DNA from: an uncultured Bacteroidia bacterium | Lineage (GTDB): Bacteria > Bacteroidota > Bacteroidia > Bacteroidales > UBA932 | Length of the DNA stretch: 62,322 nt | NCBI GenBank assembly: GCA_902779785.1 | Contig: CACZDC010000015.1 | Span: 1-62,322, forward strand | Direction of reading: 5' to 3' | Shown here: piece after piece, positions 57,902 through 62,322 of the stretch | Numbering within the stretch: position 1 is the stretch's first letter | How the letters are laid out: every line of letters starts with the position of its first letter | Notes under the pieces: model-generated | What the model was told of the DNA's origin: nothing | What the model saw: only the letters and a program-made list of their open reading frames with translations | Database searches by the model: none | Translations under genes and position numbers: made by a program

Positions 57902-58041
57902 TTTCACCCGCAAAAATGCCTGTTTTTGCGGGTGAAACGTTTCTTGCCTGCGATTTCACCCGCATTTTTGCCCATTTTTGCGGGTGAAACGTTTTATGCC
58001 TGTGCTTTCACCCGCATTTTTGCCCATTTTTGCGGGTGAAA
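57902..58041. repeat. Extragenic palindrome family 2, three copies with a 52-bp period
   Basis: Units at 57902-57937, 57954-57989 and 58006-58041. The first has perfect 15-bp arms (TTTCACCCGCAAAAA / TTTTTGCGGGTGAAA) with a six-base loop. The other two have perfect 11-bp arms (TTTCACCCGCA / TGCGGGTGAAA). The 16-base spacers (CGTTTCTTGCCTG- and CGTTTTATGCCTG- type) are also similar. The array lies in a 202-bp gap between the ROK kinase and esterase genes. Confidence 0.88.
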
Positions 58042-58055
58042 CGGTAAAAAGCATT

Positions 58056-58063
58056 TATCTTTG
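58056..58063 (+). promoter_or_regulatory. -7 box of the tandem esterase gene
   Basis: TATCTTTG lies 15 bases after the last palindrome and 22 bases before the ATG at 58086, so the repeat array sits just upstream of the promoter. Confidence 0.65.
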
Positions 58064-58085
58064 CAGGAGAACACTACAAAGAAAT

Positions 58086-59837
58086 ATGAAAACTTCAAAA
58101 CTGTCCGCGGCTATTTGCCTGCTGTTTGCATCCATCTCTCTTCTGACCGCAGCGAAACCCGCAGCCCTGCCCGAGCGAGAAAGCGTATGGCCGTCTGTCA
58201 AAGTGATGCCAGATGCCCAAGAGCATCAGATCGCGGCTATGACTTCCGAAACCGCCGACGCCAAATTCAATCCGAAGAAGCATCGCATAGCTTATCTGGA
58301 ATGGTTCGATGCGCCAGAAAAGCCGAATGGAGGCTGTATGATGCTGATCTCCGGCGGCGGCTACAACAACTGCTGCGATGTGAAATTGATTGAAAAGTGG
58401 CGGGTAAGATTCACCGAACTTGGTTTCCAATGCGTCAATTTCGTTTATCGCACTCCCCGTCCGGAAGGACTGCCCATATATCAGACCGCCTGGGAAGATG
58501 GACAGAGGGCTGTCAGGATGGTCAGAAGCGAAGCGGCCAAGCGTGGCTACGACCCCGAAAAGATAGGGACCATCTCAATGTCCGCCGGCTCGCACCTTGC
58601 TCTGCTGCTCTCCACGAGTTCGCAGACCAGGGCCTACGCCCCCATAGACAAGCTGGACTCTGTCGCCTGCCATATCAACTGGGCGATTGTCAATGCCCCG
58701 GCCTATGTCACGACCGACGGAGAGACCTTCAGGGCCACTAGAGAAGGATACGGAGTTGACGTGAAGATCTGCGATATTTTCCATTTCGACGAAAAGACCT
58801 GCCCGATGTCGCTGCACCACGGTGGTATGGACCCGTACAGCCCGAACGGCTCGACCTTGGTTTACAGGGAGTTGAGAAAGCGCGGCATCCCCGCCGAGGT
58901 CCATATCTACCCGGACAAGAAGCACGGCGCCTACGGTCTAGAACGAGGTGTGGAGTTTATGAGGCAGATGGGTTTCCTCGGGCAGCTTGAGGAGGAGGTC
59001 GCCCTTATGGACCGATACACATCTGACGAGGCCAGGGGAGACTACAAAAAAGAGGCACTATGGCCGGAAGGGCAGATGCCAGACAGGCAGGAGCAGCAGT
59101 GCGAGCCCTACCTGGAATGGCATTTTCCCAAAGAGCGCAAGACTACGGCCATCCAGATTGTATATTCCGGAGGCGGATACTCCAAAAACAACCCTGACGC
59201 TTTTGAAGTCGCCCCGATAAGGCGTTACCTCAACGAGAAGGGGATGACAGTCGTGACAATGAAATACCGCACCCCGCGTCCGGAGGGCCTGGCTAAGCAT
59301 ACAACTGCCTGGCAGGATCTGCAGAGGGCCATAAAAACCGTCCGCAGCGAAGCTCCCGGCTATGGCCTGGATCCGGAGCGTATCGGCATTATGGGCTCTT
59401 CGGCCGGTGGCCACCTTACGCTTATGGGCACTACCTCAGCCCGGCATAAGGCCTACCTGCCCAAGGATGAAATCGACAAGCTTCCCTGCAATGTACAGTG
59501 GGGCATCGCAATCTATCCTGCCTATGCCCTGACGGACGGGATTGACAAGCATAACACAAGCGGGGGGAATGACGACAGCGCCGTCCTGGTTCCGGAATTC
59601 GCCTTCGACCTCGACACTGCGCCACTGCTTATGATTCACGGCGACGCAGATTACTGGGCTGCTATGAATTCAGTAAAGGTATGGGAAAAGCATCGTTCTA
59701 TGGGCATCCAGAGCGAGCTTCACACCCTTGCCCTGCGGCCTCATTGCTTCCAGAGGAAAGCATCTCCCGGCACCGGCAGCTACAGCTGGATGGACCGCAT
59801 CTGGGAATTCCTCACCGCCAAGGGTTTCAACCGCTAG
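58086..59837 (+). CDS. Exported tandem alpha/beta hydrolase (two esterase-like domains)
   Basis: About 583 residues with a signal peptide (LSAAICLLFASISLLTAAK). Two similar hydrolase domains follow. Domain 1 (~40-300) has LISGGGYNN as oxyanion region, FVYRTPRPEGLP, nucleophile elbow SMSAGSHLA and HGGMDPYSP. Domain 2 (~325-583) has IVYSGGGYSKN, MKYRTPRPEGLA, GSSAGGHLT, HGDADYW and a final His in RPHCF. The YRTPRPEGL block in both halves shows an internal duplication. Such proteins are often carbohydrate or acetyl esterases in Bacteroidota; the substrate is not determined. The start is ATG 58086. It is flanked on both sides by family-2 palindromes. Confidence 0.82.
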   Translation: MKTSKLSAAICLLFASISLLTAAKPAALPERESVWPSVKVMPDAQEHQIAAMTSETADAKFNPKKHRIAYLEWFDAPEKPNGGCMMLISGGGYNNCCDVKLIEKWRVRFTELGFQCVNFVYRTPRPEGLPIYQTAWEDGQRAVRMVRSEAAKRGYDPEKIGTISMSAGSHLALLLSTSSQTRAYAPIDKLDSVACHINWAIVNAPAYVTTDGETFRATREGYGVDVKICDIFHFDEKTCPMSLHHGGMDPYSPNGSTLVYRELRKRGIPAEVHIYPDKKHGAYGLERGVEFMRQMGFLGQLEEEVALMDRYTSDEARGDYKKEALWPEGQMPDRQEQQCEPYLEWHFPKERKTTAIQIVYSGGGYSKNNPDAFEVAPIRRYLNEKGMTVVTMKYRTPRPEGLAKHTTAWQDLQRAIKTVRSEAPGYGLDPERIGIMGSSAGGHLTLMGTTSARHKAYLPKDEIDKLPCNVQWGIAIYPAYALTDGIDKHNTSGGNDDSAVLVPEFAFDLDTAPLLMIHGDADYWAAMNSVKVWEKHRSMGIQSELHTLALRPHCFQRKASPGTGSYSWMDRIWEFLTAKGFNR

Positions 59838-59853
59838 CAGTAAGCGCCTTCCG

Positions 59854-59889
59854 TTTCACCCGCAAAAATGGGCAAAAATGTGGGTGAAA
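59854..59889. repeat. Extragenic palindrome family 2, copy 4 (opposite orientation)
   Basis: A 36-base unit, TTTCACCCGC...TGTGGGTGAAA, which is the reverse complement of the units at 57954 and 58006 apart from one arm base. It lies in the 79-bp gap between the convergent esterase and acyltransferase genes. Confidence 0.85.
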
Positions 59890-59916
59890 GCGGCGGAGAG
59901 AAAGCTGTCATAATCC

Positions 59917-60777
59917 TCAGCCTCTCCAGCCGGCGATGTCATCGGGAGAGAAGTCGTAGGAGAGCGGACGGCCGTAGATGCTTTCGTAGGCTGCTTTCTT
60001 AGCCTGGTAGTCGGCCTCGCACATCTCGAAACTGTTCTGTCTGGCGCTTTTGGACGGGTTGGGGAAGATTGGATCGAGGATGTGCAGGATACATTTGACA
60101 TCGTGGAAGTCCGGAGTGAGCAGTTGCGGAAGCTCACGCAGTTCGACGAAGCAAGGAATTACTGGCACCCCGTATTCGGCGGCAAACAAATATGCCCCCC
60201 GCTTTCCGGGCCGGGGCTTGCGGTAATTGAACCACATCTCCTGCTCGGGATATATCAATATGTATCTGTTTTCTTTGAGAACGCTAGCCATCAGCTCCCT
60301 GAACGGCCCGTTCATATAGGAGGGCTCGCTTATCAGTGGAATTACATCTATATTCCTGAGTACGAAGCCGTTAAGTCCAGGCATTACGAAATTAGTCCCT
60401 TGGCTTATCGCCCAGAGTCGGCCGTGTCCGGACTCTTTGGCCATAGTGCGGAGGAAGCCGTTGTCGAAGGGATTGAAATGATTGCTGGTCACGAAAGCCG
60501 GACCCGGGACGGCCTTCAGCTTTTCCATACCCACAATTTCATTTACCCCGTTACTGTAGCGCCATATCCAGCTGTCCACAATCTTGCGGGCTATGAAGTT
60601 CTTTATTTTGAAGGAAAGTGAAGCTCGCCTGCGGACATAGCGCAGTATATTCGCCTTCAGCTCCTCCGGATTCCACTCCGGGTCGAAAGGCTCAATCTTG
60701 TCGTTGAAGCGTCCCTCCGAAACTGCTTTCCGGATATTGTCGATAGCCTCTTTCCGGCCGGGTGTAACTAAGAGCAT
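59917..60777 (-). CDS. PlsC-like 1-acyl-glycerol-3-phosphate acyltransferase family protein
   Basis: 286 residues. The acyltransferase block NHX4D is seen as SNHFNPFDNGFL (~99-110). VIPLISEPSYMNG and the YPEQEMWFN motif (~175), followed by VPVIPCFVEL, complete the family pattern. The N-terminal ~85 residues are a helical extension with VRRRASLSFKIKNFIARK, basic and likely membrane-associated. Acyl donor and lipid acceptor are not known; lysophosphatidic acid or an aminolipid is possible. Its start overlaps the end of the GT8 gene by ten bases, so the two are co-transcribed. Confidence 0.85.
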   Translation of the reverse strand: MLLVTPGRKEAIDNIRKAVSEGRFNDKIEPFDPEWNPEELKANILRYVRRRASLSFKIKNFIARKIVDSWIWRYSNGVNEIVGMEKLKAVPGPAFVTSNHFNPFDNGFLRTMAKESGHGRLWAISQGTNFVMPGLNGFVLRNIDVIPLISEPSYMNGPFRELMASVLKENRYILIYPEQEMWFNYRKPRPGKRGAYLFAAEYGVPVIPCFVELRELPQLLTPDFHDVKCILHILDPIFPNPSKSARQNSFEMCEADYQAKKAAYESIYGRPLSYDFSPDDIAGWRG

Positions 60778-61745
60778 AGGCGGAATTCCTTACGAGAGGA
60801 AATGATGCTGTTGAAAGATGTCTTTTTCTCCGAAAGCTTTGCCGCCAGCTTTATCAGACCGGCGATGGCGTTTTCGTATTTTTCTCTCTGGAGAGGGTCT
60901 TTCAAAAAGGCGTCACGCCTTTGGATGATCTCTTTTTCGTAGCCGCAGCAAAGGGCGTATTCCCAGAAGACATCGTGATACATCGACCATTCGTTAAGCC
61001 AGGGTTTTGTATCAAGATTGAAATGAATGATTTGCGGAGATACGATTCTCGGCATTGCGTCCGAGGGCATTGTGTCCCAGCTAGGGTCGAGGTATTTGAT
61101 TGAATTCCAGCATAATGCGTTGATGTAATCCTGATCGGGCGCGACTGCCTCGAAGCGATACTTCTGCATCCACGATATGAACCTTCCTGCGATGTCTACT
61201 TCGCGTAGATGTTTCAAATTCATAAGCAGTACTCCGCTGTTGACATAGTTCTTATGGTCCACTCCGACATAGGTGTCGATATAGTGCATAAAGGGAGCGA
61301 TGTGTTGGATCGAGTAGTCAGCGCAAGCTCCGATCAGATTGCCTTCCAGCTCTGTCTCCCAGAGTTTTGAGATGTCTCCCGGAACAACGATGTCGCTGTC
61401 GAGATAGATTGCCTTGTCATACTGTGGGAACAGGACCGGAATAAACAGGCGAAAATATATGGTTGGAGAGGAAAAAGCTTCAAACTGATGCCCCTTCAGC
61501 TTTGAAACTCCTTTTATCGACTCCATCGTTTCAGTCAGAGGAATGAATTCTATTTTAAAATCTTTCTCCGAGAAGCGAAGGAGGCGTTTCCGGTTACTCG
61601 CGCTGATGTCGTCGTTCAGTATATGTATAAGGTAGTAGTATTTTTTTGACGCGTTGGTCTTCAGAGAATTCAGCGCGACGGAGAGGTATGGCACATAAGC
61701 GTCGTTTACCGAGAAGAAAATGGGAATGATACTGTTTTGTTCCAT
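60768..61745 (-). CDS. Family 8 glycosyltransferase
   Basis: 325 residues from Met 61745. The GT8 pattern is complete: IPIFFSVNDAYVPYLSVAL at the start, FRLFIPVLFPQYDKAIYLDSDIVV with the DxD metal motif, NSGVLLMNLKHLRE and DQDYINALC. HFNLDTKPW gives the final conserved His. GT8 enzymes transfer glucose or galactose from UDP-sugars, often to lipopolysaccharide cores or glycoproteins. Acting with the following acyltransferase, a role in a surface glycolipid is possible (inference). The in-frame upstream Met is not used in relatives. Confidence 0.92.
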   Translation of the reverse strand: MEQNSIIPIFFSVNDAYVPYLSVALNSLKTNASKKYYYLIHILNDDISASNRKRLLRFSEKDFKIEFIPLTETMESIKGVSKLKGHQFEAFSSPTIYFRLFIPVLFPQYDKAIYLDSDIVVPGDISKLWETELEGNLIGACADYSIQHIAPFMHYIDTYVGVDHKNYVNSGVLLMNLKHLREVDIAGRFISWMQKYRFEAVAPDQDYINALCWNSIKYLDPSWDTMPSDAMPRIVSPQIIHFNLDTKPWLNEWSMYHDVFWEYALCCGYEKEIIQRRDAFLKDPLQREKYENAIAGLIKLAAKLSEKKTSFNSIISSRKEFRLCS

Positions 61746-61768
61746 AGCATTTCGATTTTCGATTTGTG

Positions 61769-61776
61769 CAAAATTA
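61769..61776 (-). promoter_or_regulatory. -7 box of the GT8-acyltransferase operon
   Basis: CAAAATTA on the plus strand reads TAATTTTG on the minus strand, 23 bases before the GT8 start. Confidence 0.55.
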
Positions 61777-61845
61777 TCCCTGTTTTTCGCCACGCGGAAA
61801 TAAATGTTGCAGGGACGAACACTATGTTGTGAAAATCGGTATTCA

Positions 61846-61895
61846 GGGACTAAACTGCCGATTTTGGGACTAAATGATTATTTTTTGTATCTTTG
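61846..61895 (+). promoter_or_regulatory. Promoter of the last gene with paired direct repeats
   Basis: TATCTTTG (61888-61895) is preceded by TTTG (61863-61866) with a 21-base gap. GGGACTAAA occurs twice, at 61846-61854 and 61866-61874, 20 bp apart centre to centre, the second overlapping the -33 element. A third, weaker match GGGACGAAC is at 61812-61820. Confidence 0.6.
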
Positions 61896-61915
61896 TCCCA
61901 TTAAAAATACTGTCG

Positions 61916-62322
61916 ATGAAAGCTGTTTCAAGGACCTTTTACAAGATGAGCGTTCAGTGCATCTTCTTTCTTGTGCTGCCAATCTTCTTTTTCCTGTTCT
62001 GTCTTGCCTACAAGCCGTACGATTTCGAGGATTTTCTTGCAGTCGGGCGTGACCGTTACACTCTGAACCTGATTGTAGCTACTCTGATTGTCTTTGGCGT
62101 CCTCGTCATTACGAGAGTGCTGCTGTTTCTTCTCAGAAACGTTATGGACCTTAACTGGGCGTTATATATTATTTGGTGTGTGGGGGAAGTGGTCATCGCG
62201 GGATTGATGCTCTCAATCCCTATGGGCATAGGATGGAGCGGTTACATCGACTATTTCTCGGTTATGTCCCGCTGTATCCTGTATCTCGCCGGAGTGCTGG
62301 TCTATCCTTACAGCATAATTAT
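61916..62322 (+). CDS. N-terminal part of a four-helix membrane protein, possible LytTR-type regulator (truncated by window end)
   Basis: The open frame runs from ATG 61916 to the window edge (136 codons). It has about four hydrophobic helices: CIFFLVLPIFFFLFCLAY, LIVATLIVFGVLVITRVLLFL, WALYIIWCVGEVVIAGLML and ILYLAGVLVYPYSIII. Charged and aromatic loops lie between them (KPYDFEDFLAVGRDRYTLN). Bacteroidota contain membrane-bound LytTR transcription regulators with just this type of four-helix N-terminal part, and paired direct repeats upstream would suit an autoregulated LytTR protein. The DNA-binding domain lies outside the window, so the assignment is tentative. Confidence 0.6.
   Translation, partial: MKAVSRTFYKMSVQCIFFLVLPIFFFLFCLAYKPYDFEDFLAVGRDRYTLNLIVATLIVFGVLVITRVLLFLLRNVMDLNWALYIIWCVGEVVIAGLMLSIPMGIGWSGYIDYFSVMSRCILYLAGVLVYPYSII

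Noticed and set aside
57902-58041. CRISPR array, because of regular repeat spacing
   Set aside because: Only three copies, each unit is itself a long palindrome, the spacers are related to each other and no cas gene is nearby.

Overview
The window looks like chromosomal DNA of a member of the order Bacteroidales (phylum Bacteroidota), probably an uncultured gut lineage with a fairly high GC content. The evidence is the repeated Bacteroidota-type promoter (TTTG, a gap of about 19-20 bases, then TAnnTTTG), the near absence of Shine-Dalgarno sites, many SPII lipoproteins with Gly-rich linkers, a coiled-coil/leucine-rich-repeat surface lipoprotein, and RpoB/RpoC, EF-Tu and ribosomal proteins that read as Bacteroidota. 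I could not run a database search, so the lineage is inference.

Layout. 1-8.8 kb is accessory: a frameshifted Big_2/FN3 lipoprotein, a small membrane protein, a 1500-residue LRR lipoprotein with a C-type-lectin-like tail, a membrane-anchored Ser/Thr kinase and a divergent exported protein. 8.8-9.1 kb is a gene-free stretch with a 108-bp imperfect palindrome. 9.2-19.1 kb holds RNase R; a reverse operon rdgB-recO-Gate-domain membrane protein; and a forward operon of a PHP phosphoesterase, a frameshifted lipid A phosphoethanolamine transferase, a CTP protease and a polyprenyl diphosphate synthase carrying a low-complexity insert. 19.1-22.0 kb contains a U32 (TrhP-like) gene and a RAYT/IS200-like transposase gene bordered on both sides by 30-bp hairpin repeats with a 51-bp period. 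22.0-27.1 kb holds two tandem MFS transporters and dxs.

27.1-40.0 kb is the classic information-processing cluster: tRNA-Thr, Tyr, Gly, Thr, tuf, tRNA-Trp, secE, nusG, rplK, rplA, rplJ, rplL, rpoB, rpoC. 40.0-54.4 kb is mostly housekeeping (isochorismatase-family hydrolase, folD, cysS, xth, PfkB kinase, aroE, ssb, lysS, a 59-residue PspC protein, a SpoU methyltransferase) mixed with two Gly-rich lipoproteins. 54.6-62.3 kb holds a lipoprotein, a sugar MFS transporter plus ROK kinase pair, a tandem esterase bordered by a second palindrome family, a PlsC-like acyltransferase, a GT8 glycosyltransferase and the start of a four-helix membrane protein that may be a LytTR regulator.

The most unusual content is repeat biology. 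First, a 32-bp hairpin element lies in frame inside three unrelated genes (an MFS transporter, cysS and a SpoU methyltransferase); one copy carries a compensatory base pair change. Second, a RAYT-like transposase sits between extragenic palindrome arrays. Third, a second palindrome family with a 52-bp period lies on both sides of the tandem esterase. Two genes are broken by short deletions/frameshifts; these may be real or assembly errors.
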